From an uncultured Bacteroidales bacterium (GTDB lineage: Bacteria > Bacteroidota > Bacteroidia > Bacteroidales > UBA932), in the NCBI GenBank assembly GCA_900321655.1, contig ONWU01000029.1, positions 1 through 58,452 on the forward strand: 58,452 nt of DNA, written 5' to 3'. Position numbers and translations under genes: made by a program. The notes under the pieces are model-generated. The model was not told the DNA's origin. It did no database searches and was given only the letters and a program-made list of their open reading frames with translations. Position 1 is the first letter of the stretch. Every line of letters begins with the position of its first letter. Below, one piece after another: positions 49,666-58,452 of this stretch.

Positions 49666-50494
49666 CTATCTTGTAGGTTTTGCCGGCCTTGTTGGTGAGC
49701 TTGTCTCCCCGGAGCCAGAGGTTGGCTTCTTTCAGAAGGAAATAGGTGGTGCCGTGCTCCTCGGCAAAGTCCGTGAGGCTGGGGATGGGGCCGGTTACGG
49801 TAACGGTTTCCCTGGGTGCCACGTAAGGGTAGCACTGTTCTGGACTCACGTGGAAGCCGAATTCCTCCGGGTGCTCAAAGAAGTATTTGGCCGTAAGGAG
49901 GCGGAAAATATAGCGGGACGTTTCGGCCGGAAGGGCCAGGTCCATGGCGTGTTTCTGACGCTGGGTGTCTATCCGCTGGGAGATGCCGCCCTGGCCGGCG
50001 TTGTAGCTGGCGGCCACCGTAATCCAGTCTCCGTACTTGGCATAGGCCGCTTTGAGGTACTTGCAGGCCGCTTCCGTGGCCTTGGCAATGTGATAACGCT
50101 CATCTACCTCGTCGTTCACTTCCAGTCCGTTCTCCCGGGCGGCCGCCTTCATGAACTGCCACGGGCCGCGGGCCCCGGCCACACTCACGGACGTGGGATC
50201 CAGGTTGCACTCGATGGCCATCAGGTACTTCAGGTCTTCCGGAAGGCCGTTTTTCTTCAGGATGGGAACCACCTGCGAAAACATCCGATTGGCCCTTCTG
50301 AGCATCAGGATGGAATTGGTATGCGCATAGGTGAAGGCAATCAGTTCCCGGTCCATCCTTTCGTACTGGTCCGGCCGGTCGAAACGGTACGTCTTGCCGG
50401 CAAAGCGGATGGATTCCGGCACCCGGGGCGTCTGGGCCATTGCACAGACCGAAAGAAGAAGGAGTGTCAGGAAAAGGAAGAGTTTGCGTCTCAT
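49655..50494 (-). CDS. lytic transglycosylase (SLT domain)
   Basis: Periplasmic murein lytic transglycosylase of 279 aa. Signal peptide MRRKLFLFLTLLLLSVCAMA; the Cys may serve as a weak lipobox. The SLT fold shows the catalytic Glu in YLMAIECNLDPTSVSVAGAR, followed by GPWQFMKAAARENGL and the VAASYNAGQGGI motif. It resembles MltD without LysM repeats. It is the last gene of the leftward lon-to-transglycosylase row, 1 bp after the small RHH gene. Confidence 0.92.
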   Translation of the reverse strand: MRRKLFLFLTLLLLSVCAMAQTPRVPESIRFAGKTYRFDRPDQYERMDRELIAFTYAHTNSILMLRRANRMFSQVVPILKKNGLPEDLKYLMAIECNLDPTSVSVAGARGPWQFMKAAARENGLEVNDEVDERYHIAKATEAACKYLKAAYAKYGDWITVAASYNAGQGGISQRIDTQRQKHAMDLALPAETSRYIFRLLTAKYFFEHPEEFGFHVSPEQCYPYVAPRETVTVTGPIPSLTDFAEEHGTTYFLLKEANLWLRGDKLTNKAGKTYKIAIP

Positions 50495-50495
50495 A

Positions 50496-50729
50496 TCAGA
50501 ACAGGGTAGGGTGGTTTTCCTCCAGCTCGGAAAGCACTTTGCTCATAATGGCTTCCCGGAAGAGGGTGGCCTTGGCGTGCACCTTGAAGCGGGAACAGTA
50601 CTCGTCGATGGCCGCCATCTCGCTGTCGTTGAAATACAGCATATAGCGGTTCTTGCGAAGAAGCATCTCTTTCTGCTTCTCCAGATAGGCGGGATCCACC
50701 CCGGGTATGTGCTTGAGCTTTTTGGGCAT
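50496..50729 (-). CDS. small conserved protein with ribbon-helix-helix-like fold
   Basis: 77 aa, starting MPKKLKHIPGVDPAYLEKQK. A strand-helix-helix pattern (RYMLYFNDSEMAAIDEYCSR, then KATLFREAIMSKVL) resembles ribbon-helix-helix DNA-binding proteins, preceded by a basic N-terminal arm; it ends ENHPTLF. The function is not known and no toxin gene is adjacent, so a toxin-antitoxin role is not supported. Its own -7 element (TACCTTTG) lies 8 bp upstream. Confidence 0.75.
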   Translation of the reverse strand: MPKKLKHIPGVDPAYLEKQKEMLLRKNRYMLYFNDSEMAAIDEYCSRFKVHAKATLFREAIMSKVLSELEENHPTLF

Positions 50730-50736
50730 ATCGGCA

Positions 50737-50744
50737 CAAAGGTA
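50737..50744 (-). promoter_or_regulatory. -7 type element before the RHH gene
   Basis: The minus strand reads TACCTTTG, ending 7 nt before the ATG at 50729, in the 20-bp gap after the thioredoxin-like gene. No clear -33 element. Confidence 0.4.
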
Positions 50745-50749
50745 AGGAA

Positions 50750-52207
50750 TTATTTCAAAAGTTGCACGTACCGGTGCTCCACAATGCCCTTGCGGTCCAT
50801 CTGCAGCACAAACGGCAGTACGGAAAGGTCGAAGGTGTCCAAAAGCTCTTCGGCCTTGGCGGGGTTATCCTTGAACAGAGCCTCCATATCTATCAGAAGG
50901 ACGCGGACCTTTCGGTTGTTCTCCACCAGGCTGTCTACGGCCGACAGAAGCTCCTGGCAGGCCTGGCAGCTTTGGGTGTAGAAAACCAGGTAGGAGGGCT
51001 TTCCCCTCAGCTTTCTCAGGCGGAAATCTTTCGTTTTGGTCCCTTTACAGAAAAGGCCCGGCTTTCTGCGGAGGGTGCCGGGAACCGTGAGGTCCGGAAT
51101 GGCCGATCCCACCGGCGTTCTCCGGGAGAGGGAGAGCATCAGCTCCCCGAGGGAGCTCACCTGGGCCTTGTCGGCCTCCGTGTTCCAGATTTCCGGCTGC
51201 TCTATGTATTTCTGGATGAAGGGGATGCTGGCGTCCCGGTACACTTCCGTTCTCTGGGAGAAGAGATAATACAGGAGGTCTCCTATGGTTTGCTTGTACG
51301 CGTTCACGTCTCCTTCCCCGAAGGTTCTGGCCGCCATATAATCGGCCACATCCATCACATCCTTCACCTTCAGCGTGTCTTCGTAGGTGCCGAAAAGCTG
51401 CCTGAGCCGCTCCATCTCACCTTCCTCTCCGTAGATGTATTCTTCGCGGGAGAGTTCCCGGTTCAGAAGAATGTCCAGGGCCGATGCATCCAGCCCGCGG
51501 CCAAGGATGGTGCCCTCCGGACCAACCAGGTACATCTTCGGGGTTTGGAGCACCCCGTACAGAAGCTGCCAGTTGGAACTGACCTCCGGGTCCCAGAGGT
51601 GGACGAAGGCATCCTTGCCCTTCCGCCAGCTCTCCCATTCTTCCTTGGAGGCGCCCACATAGATGGCGTATACCGTGATGGGATACTTGCCGGACTCCGT
51701 GAGCCCCAGCAGTTTCGGGGTTTCCCGCTTGCAGGTGGCGCAGCCGGCGTCATAGAAATAGAGTACGGAATAGCCGCCCTTCTGAGGCACATACTGCCGG
51801 GTGCTGTCCGGGGCGAAGAGCGTGAGCACCGGGGCCTGGGAGCCGATGAGGGAGTTCTCGTTGAACTGCACGAACAGCTGGGCGTGGAAGGCATCCTCCT
51901 CGCTTTTCATCTTCACTTTGCCGGAGAGGAACCACTCCCGGGCCACGTGGACGGCCACGGCGTCGTCTCCCATAATTTTGGATTTGAGGTAGTGGTCGTA
52001 GATTTTGAGGGCGGTGTACTGCCTCACCAGGGAATCCTGGCAGGTTTCTATGAGAAAATCGCATTCCTCATTCTGGACGGCCACCGGCTCTCCCGCGAGG
52101 GCCAGGAAGTACTGGTCCAGCTTGGCTCCCAGCTCCGGATAGGGCTGCTGGGCATACAGGGCCAGGGAAGCTCCGAGGGCCACCAGGCTTAGCAGAAGCC
52201 TTCTCAT
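50750..52207 (-). CDS. secreted double thioredoxin-like protein (DUF5106/TlpA-like)
   Basis: 485-aa exported protein (MRRLLLSLVALGASLALYAQ). Two thioredoxin-like regions are visible: about 118-240 with the redox motif GCATCKRE, followed by GVLQTPKMYLVGPEGTILGR (a typical Trx cis-Pro context), and about 365-485 with SCQACQEL. An all-helical linker separates them. The first matches the DUF5106-TlpA proteins frequent in Bacteroidetes. It probably acts as a periplasmic thiol-disulfide oxidoreductase; the partner is unknown. The start overlaps coaD by 4 bp. Confidence 0.88.
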   Translation of the reverse strand: MRRLLLSLVALGASLALYAQQPYPELGAKLDQYFLALAGEPVAVQNEECDFLIETCQDSLVRQYTALKIYDHYLKSKIMGDDAVAVHVAREWFLSGKVKMKSEEDAFHAQLFVQFNENSLIGSQAPVLTLFAPDSTRQYVPQKGGYSVLYFYDAGCATCKRETPKLLGLTESGKYPITVYAIYVGASKEEWESWRKGKDAFVHLWDPEVSSNWQLLYGVLQTPKMYLVGPEGTILGRGLDASALDILLNRELSREEYIYGEEGEMERLRQLFGTYEDTLKVKDVMDVADYMAARTFGEGDVNAYKQTIGDLLYYLFSQRTEVYRDASIPFIQKYIEQPEIWNTEADKAQVSSLGELMLSLSRRTPVGSAIPDLTVPGTLRRKPGLFCKGTKTKDFRLRKLRGKPSYLVFYTQSCQACQELLSAVDSLVENNRKVRVLLIDMEALFKDNPAKAEELLDTFDLSVLPFVLQMDRKGIVEHRYVQLLK

Positions 52208-52662
52208 AGCACCACCCCCTCCGGGATAAAGGTGGAGTAGTCTCCTCCGTGGCGCAGGATATCCCTCACGGCCGAAGAGCTGATGTGCGCAAACTCCTGC
52301 GCCGTGGGGATGATGATGGTCTCTATCCCCGGGGCCAGGCGGCGGTTGGCATCGGCAATGGAGCGCTCCGTCTCAAAGTCTATCATATTGCGGACACCCC
52401 TGACGATGTGATGGATGTCCCGCTCCCGGCAGGCGTCTATGGTGAGGCTGTCGTACTGGATCACGGATACTCCGGACATGCCCCGGGTGGCCTGGCGGAT
52501 GATGTCCACCCTCTTTTCCATAGAGAAAAAGCCGGGCTTGTCCTGGTTGATACCCACGGCCACCACCACCTCGTCAAACATGGTGAGGGCGCGCCTGAGA
52601 ATATTCAGATGGCCGGCTGTGAAGGGATCGAAAGAGCCGGGAAAAAGTGCAACGTGTTTCAT
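52204..52662 (-). CDS. coaD: phosphopantetheine adenylyltransferase
   Basis: Catalyses 4'-phosphopantetheine plus ATP to dephospho-CoA, the penultimate CoA step; 152 aa. The nucleotidyltransferase motif FPGSFDPFTAGHLNILRRAL (with the TxGH histidine) and the second ATP-binding block HISSSAVRDILRHGGD, equivalent to the ISST motif, are present. It overlaps ung and the thioredoxin-like gene by 4 bp on each side. Confidence 0.97.
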   Translation of the reverse strand: MKHVALFPGSFDPFTAGHLNILRRALTMFDEVVVAVGINQDKPGFFSMEKRVDIIRQATRGMSGVSVIQYDSLTIDACRERDIHHIVRGVRNMIDFETERSIADANRRLAPGIETIIIPTAQEFAHISSSAVRDILRHGGDYSTFIPEGVVL

Positions 52663-53327
52663 AACTGCCAGTCTATGGGCTCCAGGCCCTCAGATACTAG
52701 AATTTGGTTGGTCTTGGAAAAATGCCGGCAGCCGAAGAAGGCTCCCCGGGCCAGCGGAGAAGGATGCGCCGCCAGCAGCACGTGGTGGCGGGAAGTGTCG
52801 ATAAGGGCCGATTTCTCCTGCGCATAGCGTCCCCACAGCAGGAAAACGAGGCCGCTGCGGTTGGCCGACAGGTAGGAGATGACGGCATCCGTGAACTGCT
52901 GCCAGCCGATGTTGCTGTGGGAAGTGGGCAGGCCGGCGAGGACGGTGAGGACGCTGTTCAGCAGCAGCACTCCCTGCCGGGCCCAGGGCTCCAGGTTGGG
53001 GCTTCCGCTCATTTGGATGCCCAGGTCTGTCTCAATCTCCTTGAAGATGTTCCTCAGGGAAGGGGGCGCGGGAACGCCCCGGGGCACGGAGAAGGAAAGG
53101 CCCATCGCCTGGCCGGGGCCGTGGTAAGGGTCCTGGCCCAGGATGACTACTTTCACCTTCGGGACGGGGGTGAGGTCGAAGGCGTGGAAAATCTGGCTTC
53201 CGGGCGGGTAAATTACCTTTCCATCGGCCTTTTCCTGATGCAGAAAGCGCACCAGCTCTGCGAAATACGGTTTTTCGAATTCGCCGGCCAGCGCGTCTTT
53301 CCAACTCTGCTCTATTTTTACGTCCAT
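52659..53327 (-). CDS. ung: uracil-DNA glycosylase
   Basis: Family 1 UDG removing uracil from DNA, 222 aa. The water-activating motif VVILGQDPYHGPGQAMGLSF (Asp66) and the C-terminal motif AAHPSPLARG (His, DNA intercalation loop) are intact, with LLLNSVLTV between them. It lies 3 bp after lon. Confidence 0.97.
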   Translation of the reverse strand: MDVKIEQSWKDALAGEFEKPYFAELVRFLHQEKADGKVIYPPGSQIFHAFDLTPVPKVKVVILGQDPYHGPGQAMGLSFSVPRGVPAPPSLRNIFKEIETDLGIQMSGSPNLEPWARQGVLLLNSVLTVLAGLPTSHSNIGWQQFTDAVISYLSANRSGLVFLLWGRYAQEKSALIDTSRHHVLLAAHPSPLARGAFFGCRHFSKTNQILVSEGLEPIDWQL

Positions 53328-53330
53328 TGC

Positions 53331-55736
<2,406 letters not shown>

Positions 55737-55760
55737 GTCTGCCAAAATGTCATATCAACT

Positions 55761-55786
55761 GGGCACAATACACCTGTAAAGTGCCC
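55761..55786. promoter_or_regulatory. inverted repeat in the lon leader
   Basis: GGGCAC (55761-55766) and GTGCCC (55781-55786) are separated by 14 bp. It lies between the candidate promoter and the lon start and could be an operator or leader hairpin. No known repressor site was recognised. Confidence 0.3.
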
Positions 55787-55800
55787 GCGGGTATTATGGT

Positions 55801-55815
55801 CAAGATGCGTGCCAA
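55801..55815 (-). promoter_or_regulatory. sigma54-like element upstream of lon
   Basis: The minus strand reads TTGGCACGCATCTTG followed by A: the -24 half matches fully, but the -12 half is TTGA rather than TTGC. It closely resembles the perfect site at 13379-13395. No TAnnTTTG alternative for lon was seen. Confidence 0.3.
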
Positions 55816-55844
55816 AAGAAAAAACGGCAGATTATGACATAATA

Positions 55845-55876
55845 TTTTGAAATATAAGAAATTTACTCTAATTTTG
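55845..55876 (+). promoter_or_regulatory. promoter of the HU gene
   Basis: TTTTG (55845-55849) and TAATTTTG (55869-55876) are 19 bp apart; the leader to the ATG at 55925 is about 40 nt and A-rich just before the start. Confidence 0.7.
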
Positions 55877-55924
55877 CCAAGTTTTTCCCCTCGAAGGAAA
55901 CTTAATTTAAATACTATAAAAACT

Positions 55925-56203
55925 ATGACTAAAGCAGAGATCGTAAACGAAGTAGCAAAGACTACCGGTTTTGAAAAGGCCCAGGTACTGGCCGTTATCG
56001 AAGAGTTCACCAGCGTGGTGAAGGGCTCCCTCATTGCAGGTAATCCCGTCTATATGCGTGGTTTCGGCAGCTTCATCATCAAGCATCGCGCCCAGAAGGC
56101 CGCCCGCAACATCACCCGCAAGACCACGATGACCATCCCGGCCCATGACATTCCGGCATTCAAGCCCGCCAAGAGCTTCGTGAACGCTGTCAAAGAGAAA
56201 TAA
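55925..56203 (+). CDS. HU-family DNA-binding protein
   Basis: Histone-like nucleoid protein of 92 aa. The start at 55925 (MTKAEIVNEVAKTTGFEKAQ) is the family N-terminus; longer frames lack support. The dimerisation helices, GNPVYMRGFGSFIIKHRAQK and the DNA-bending arm (ARNITRKTTMTIPAHDIPAF) with its Pro are visible, ending FKPAKSFVNAVKEK. It may be co-transcribed with the 29-residue gene 22 bp downstream. Confidence 0.96.
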   Translation: MTKAEIVNEVAKTTGFEKAQVLAVIEEFTSVVKGSLIAGNPVYMRGFGSFIIKHRAQKAARNITRKTTMTIPAHDIPAFKPAKSFVNAVKEK

Positions 56204-56225
56204 AAACCATTAACTATTTTTTATT

Positions 56226-56315
56226 ATGCCTAACGGTAAGAAGCATAAGAGACACAAGATGGCTACGCACAAGCGTAAAAAGCGCTTGCGCAAGAACCGC
56301 CATAAGAAGAAGTAA
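56226..56315 (+). CDS. 29-residue highly basic protein, probably ribosome-associated
   Basis: ATG 56226 to TAA 56315 encodes a Lys/Arg/His-rich peptide (MPNGKKHKRHKMATHKRKKR, ending LRKNRHKKK). A peptide of this kind between HU and RNase G/E is familiar from other Bacteroidetes genomes (from memory). The KMxxHKRKKRLRKNRHK core resembles the AURKAIP1/COX24 motif of the small ribosomal proteins mS38/bS22, so ribosome binding is the best guess; this needs a profile search. It is easily missed by gene finders because of its size. Confidence 0.75.
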   Translation: MPNGKKHKRHKMATHKRKKRLRKNRHKKK

Positions 56316-56332
56316 AGACTTCTTCCAAGAGT

Positions 56333-56363
56333 AAAGGGCTTGCATACAAAGCGCAGGCCCTTT
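56333..56363 (+). terminator. hairpin between the 29-residue gene and rng
   Basis: AAAGGGCTTGC (56333-56343) pairs with GCAGGCCCTTT (56353-56363) with one G-T pair and a 9-nt loop. The following T-run is short, so it may be an attenuating terminator, or a structure in the rng leader used for feedback as in E. coli rne. Confidence 0.5.
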
Positions 56364-56388
56364 GTCATACCAAATCACCAATTTCCAA

Positions 56389-57954
56389 ATGGAGTCTGAA
56401 AAACCGGACAAGGATCTGATTGTTGACGTAACGTCAACGGAGGTACATATCGCCCTGATGGAGAATCATCGGCTGATAGAGTACAACACGGAGTCCAGCA
56501 CTGGGAACCAGTTTTCGGTAGGAGACGTTTACCTGGGAAAGGTAAAGAAGATTCTCCCCAATCTCAATGCTGCCTTTGTGGATATCGGAGACAAGAAGGA
56601 AGCCTTCATCCACTATCTGGACCTGGGACTTTACTTTACCGCCTTTGACCAGTTTGTACGGGAGTCCAACTCGAATACCAATCTGAAGGATTTGTACTCG
56701 GGTATCAAGATCGGTGGGGCCCTTCCCAAGGAAGGCCGCATTGAGGAGTATCTCCGCCCCGGACAGATGGTTGTGGTACAGATAGTGAAGGAACCTATCT
56801 CCACAAAGGGTTCACGACTGACTGCGGAAATTTCATTGGCAGGACGAAACATCGTACTTCTCCCCTTCGCAGAGAAAGTATCCATCTCCCAGAAGATTGG
56901 ATCGAAGGAAGAGAAACGTAGACTCGAGACACTGGTCAGGAGCATCCTTCCCAAAAACTACGGGGCCATCATCCGTACCGCGGCGGAGGGCAAAAACGCC
57001 GCCACGCTGGTAGGAGAGACGGAATCCCTCATCCAGAAATGGGAAGACTCCTGGAAGAAGATTGCCAAAAACAAGAACGTCCAGCTGCTGTTCACAGAGT
57101 ACAGCAAAACAACTACCGTCCTGAGGGATCTGTTGAACGACTCGTTCTCCAACATCTGGATCAACGACCCCCGTGTGGCCGAAGAAGCCCGGAAGTATGT
57201 TTCGCTCATTTCTCCGGAACAGGAGAAGATAGTCCACCTGTACGAAGGCAAGCAGCCCATCTACGATCACTTTGAGGTGACCCGTCAGATCAAGGGCTCT
57301 TTCGGAAAGGTGGTTCCTATGAGGCAGGGCGCGTATCTGGTAATCGAGACCACCGAAGCGCTGAATGTAATTGACGTTAACAGCGGCATCCGCACCAAGA
57401 CCAACGACCAGGAGGAGAACTCCTTCGAGGTGAACAAGATTGCCGCCGAAGAAATTGCAAGGCAACTTCGGCTCCGGGATATGGGAGGCATTGTGATAGT
57501 GGACTTCATAGATATGGAGACCAATGAGCACAAGAACGCCCTCCACAAGTTCATGCAGGAGCTGATGGAGTCTGACAGGGCTAAGCACAATGTGCTTCCG
57601 CTCACCAAGTTCGGGTTGATGCAGATCACCCGGCAGCGCATCCGGCCCGTTACGGAAATCAACACTTCCGAGCAGTGTCCCGTGTGCCACGGCACCGGCA
57701 AAATCCACTCCAGTGTGGTCATTGACGAAGAGATCGAACGCAAAATCGCCTTCTACGTCATTGAAAAGGGAGTCCGGTCCATCACGCTCAAAACCAGCCC
57801 CATCCTGGGAGCCTATCTCAAACGGGGCCTGTTCAATTCCTTTGTGTCCCGCTGGAAAAAGCGCTACAAAGTGAAGCTGGAACTACAGGAAGTGACCGAT
57901 TTCACGGTCCTGCAAAATGAAATGTACAATGAAAAGGGAGATAAACTGGAGTAG
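56389..57954 (+). CDS. rng: ribonuclease G/E family endoribonuclease
   Basis: Endoribonuclease of 521 aa that trims rRNA and cuts mRNA. The start at ATG 56389 (MESEKPDKDLIVDVTSTEVH) was preferred to an upstream in-frame TTG. An S1 domain (VGDVYLGKVKKILPNLNAAF, VDIGDKKEAFIHYLD) is followed by the 5'-sensor region, and the catalytic domain holds LNVIDVNSGIRTK and IVIVDFIDMET (the two metal-binding Asp). The zinc-link cysteines are in SEQCPVCHGTGK. It lacks the long C-terminal scaffold of E. coli RNase E. The last codons form one arm of the terminator. Confidence 0.95.
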   Translation: MESEKPDKDLIVDVTSTEVHIALMENHRLIEYNTESSTGNQFSVGDVYLGKVKKILPNLNAAFVDIGDKKEAFIHYLDLGLYFTAFDQFVRESNSNTNLKDLYSGIKIGGALPKEGRIEEYLRPGQMVVVQIVKEPISTKGSRLTAEISLAGRNIVLLPFAEKVSISQKIGSKEEKRRLETLVRSILPKNYGAIIRTAAEGKNAATLVGETESLIQKWEDSWKKIAKNKNVQLLFTEYSKTTTVLRDLLNDSFSNIWINDPRVAEEARKYVSLISPEQEKIVHLYEGKQPIYDHFEVTRQIKGSFGKVVPMRQGAYLVIETTEALNVIDVNSGIRTKTNDQEENSFEVNKIAAEEIARQLRLRDMGGIVIVDFIDMETNEHKNALHKFMQELMESDRAKHNVLPLTKFGLMQITRQRIRPVTEINTSEQCPVCHGTGKIHSSVVIDEEIERKIAFYVIEKGVRSITLKTSPILGAYLKRGLFNSFVSRWKKRYKVKLELQEVTDFTVLQNEMYNEKGDKLE

Positions 57955-57969
57955 TTTATCTCCCTTTTC
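57931..57969 (+). terminator. terminator overlapping the end of rng
   Basis: A perfect 16-bp stem pairs 57931-57946 (GAAAAGGGAGATAAAC) with 57954-57969 (GTTTATCTCCCTTTTC) around a 7-nt loop; the rng stop TAG (57952-57954) sits at the loop and stem base. The left arm is coding. A/T-rich stem ends make it usable from both strands. Confidence 0.8.
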
Positions 57970-58070
57970 ATTTCCCGGTTTTTCACCCGGTTTTCTTCCG
58001 TTACCTCTCGGTTTCCTTCCGGTTTTCTTCCGTTCCTTCCCGGTTTCCTTCCGGTTTTCCTCCCGTTGCC
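57970..58070. repeat. degenerate pyrimidine-rich repeat (CCGGTTTTCTTCCGTT-like)
   Basis: About five imperfect units built from CGGTTTTCTTCCGTT and CCCGGTTTCCTT fill the stretch between the rng terminator and the 39-bp repeats. The plus strand is almost purely C/T/G. No gene or known signal is recognised; the minus-strand frame across it encodes only low-complexity Lys/Arg/Glu. Confidence 0.6.
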
Positions 58071-58071
58071 G

Positions 58072-58212
58072 GCTCTTAACTCGGTTTTGCCCCGTATTGT
58101 GGTGAAGAGCGGACATCGGCCGGCTCTTAACTCGGTTTTGCCCCGTATTGTGGTGAAGAGCGGACACTGGCCGGCTCTTAACTCGGTTTTGCCCCGTATT
58201 GTGGTGAAGAGC
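58072..58212 (+). repeat. three tandem copies of the 39-bp GCTCTT...AAGAGC repeat
   Basis: Identical 39-bp units lie at 58072-58110, 58123-58161 and 58174-58212, each starting GCTCTTAACTCGGTTTTGCC and ending GTGGTGAAGAGC, separated by two 12-bp spacers (51-bp period). They lie between convergent rng and alanine racemase. The same element occurs inverted at 18386-18475. The ends are 6-bp inverted repeats. Confidence 0.9.
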
Positions 58213-58226
58213 GGAGGCGGGAGGGG

Positions 58227-58452
58227 TTAACGGATCACCAGGCGGTGGATACGGCGGGGGATGGAGGCTAGAATCTCGTAGGGGATGGTGCCCAGGATGT
58301 CGGCGAGTTCGGAGACGGTAGGGTCTTCGCCGAAGACGGTGACGGTGTCTCCTACGGCGCAGGGTACTCCGGTGACATCCAGCATACACATATCCATACA
58401 GATATTGCCGATGGTGGGAACGCGGTGGCCACCCAGGGAGAAGGAGGCGGCG
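58227..58452 (-). CDS. alr: alanine racemase domain, 3' end (probably MurF-Alr fusion), partial
   Basis: C-terminal 74 residues of alanine racemase, the PLP enzyme giving D-alanine for peptidoglycan; the rest lies beyond the window. Reading from the window edge: VPTIGNICMDMCMLDVTG (MD motif of the active site), GDTVTVFGE, ELADILGTIPYEILASIPRR, ending IHRLVIR. In Bacteroidetes this domain is usually fused behind MurF, but the N-terminal part is not visible. The stop is at 58227-58229, 14 bp from the tandem repeats. Confidence 0.9.
   Translation of the reverse strand, partial: AASFSLGGHRVPTIGNICMDMCMLDVTGVPCAVGDTVTVFGEDPTVSELADILGTIPYEILASIPRRIHRLVIR

Noticed and set aside
50496-50729. Antitoxin of a toxin-antitoxin pair
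   Set aside because: The RHH-like protein has no small toxin-like neighbour; the next genes are a transglycosylase and a thioredoxin-like protein.
58072-58212. CRISPR array
   Set aside because: Repeats of 39 bp are separated by only 12 bp of nearly identical spacer, the element also occurs as a pair elsewhere, and no cas genes are present.
57883-58389. 168-codon minus-strand frame with a 17-residue tandem repeat
   Set aside because: It overlaps the alanine racemase 3' end in another frame and runs through the 51-bp tandem repeats and low-complexity tract; the peptide repeat is only the translation of that DNA repeat.

Overview
The window is a GC-rich, densely packed piece of a Bacteroidales-type chromosome, probably an uncultured gut or rumen member. 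The evidence is SusC/SusD proteins, a hybrid two-component regulator, a sugar MFS porter of the Bacteroides kind, TAnnTTTG-type promoters, almost no Shine-Dalgarno sequences, a 29-residue basic protein between HU and RNase G/E, and a strong Shine-Dalgarno kept only on rpsU. No tRNA, rRNA, transposase or CRISPR array was seen.

Layout: 1-6.6 kb (+) holds the 3' part of carB, broken in its allosteric domain, an OlsF-like fused acyltransferase and a GH95 fucosidase. 6.6-12.4 kb (-) is a four-gene unit: unknown membrane protein, acyl-CoA synthetase, dCMP deaminase, S41 protease. 12.4-15.9 kb has an EEP-family lipoprotein (+) and dnaX-lptB (-). A sigma54-like promoter just past lptB points at a bidirectional terminator about 70 nt away, which suggests an unannotated small RNA. 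16.1-18.6 kb is an insertion-like block between dnaX and rpsU: a fimbrillin-like/M64-peptidase lipoprotein preceded by a 32-codon ORF, bordered by 16-bp repeats in opposite orientation and by a 39-bp repeat. 18.6-25 kb holds rpsU (-), an EF-hand membrane protein, AAA ATPase and sirtuin operon (+), and serS-rpmA-rplU (-).

25.1-39.4 kb (-) is a fructan utilisation locus laid out like the Bacteroides thetaiotaomicron BT1754-BT1763 region: SusC, SusD (frameshifted here), a DUF4960-like surface glycan-binding protein, two GH32 proteins, a sugar porter, fructokinase, and a sensor with a sugar-binding-type periplasmic domain fused to kinase, receiver and AraC output. The surface proteins would bind, cut and import fructan, the periplasmic GH32 release fructose, and the inner-membrane proteins import, phosphorylate and sense it.

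39.5-58.5 kb holds ruvC, two tandem paralogous outer-membrane receptors (+), a pseudouridine synthase and PASTA protein (-), lnt (+), a lon-ung-coaD-thioredoxin-like-RHH-transglycosylase row (-), then HU, the 29-residue protein and RNase G (+). The window ends in the 3' end of alanine racemase (-), next to three tandem copies of the 39-bp repeat.

The most unusual signals are a strong excess of the heptamer ATCGGCC/GGCCGAT in all frames and both orientations, the candidate sigma54 small RNA, the 39-bp repeat at two loci 40 kb apart, and the repeat-bordered small-ORF/fimbrillin-M64 cassette. carB and susD both carry short internal deletions with frameshifts; assembly error must be excluded before calling either a pseudogene.
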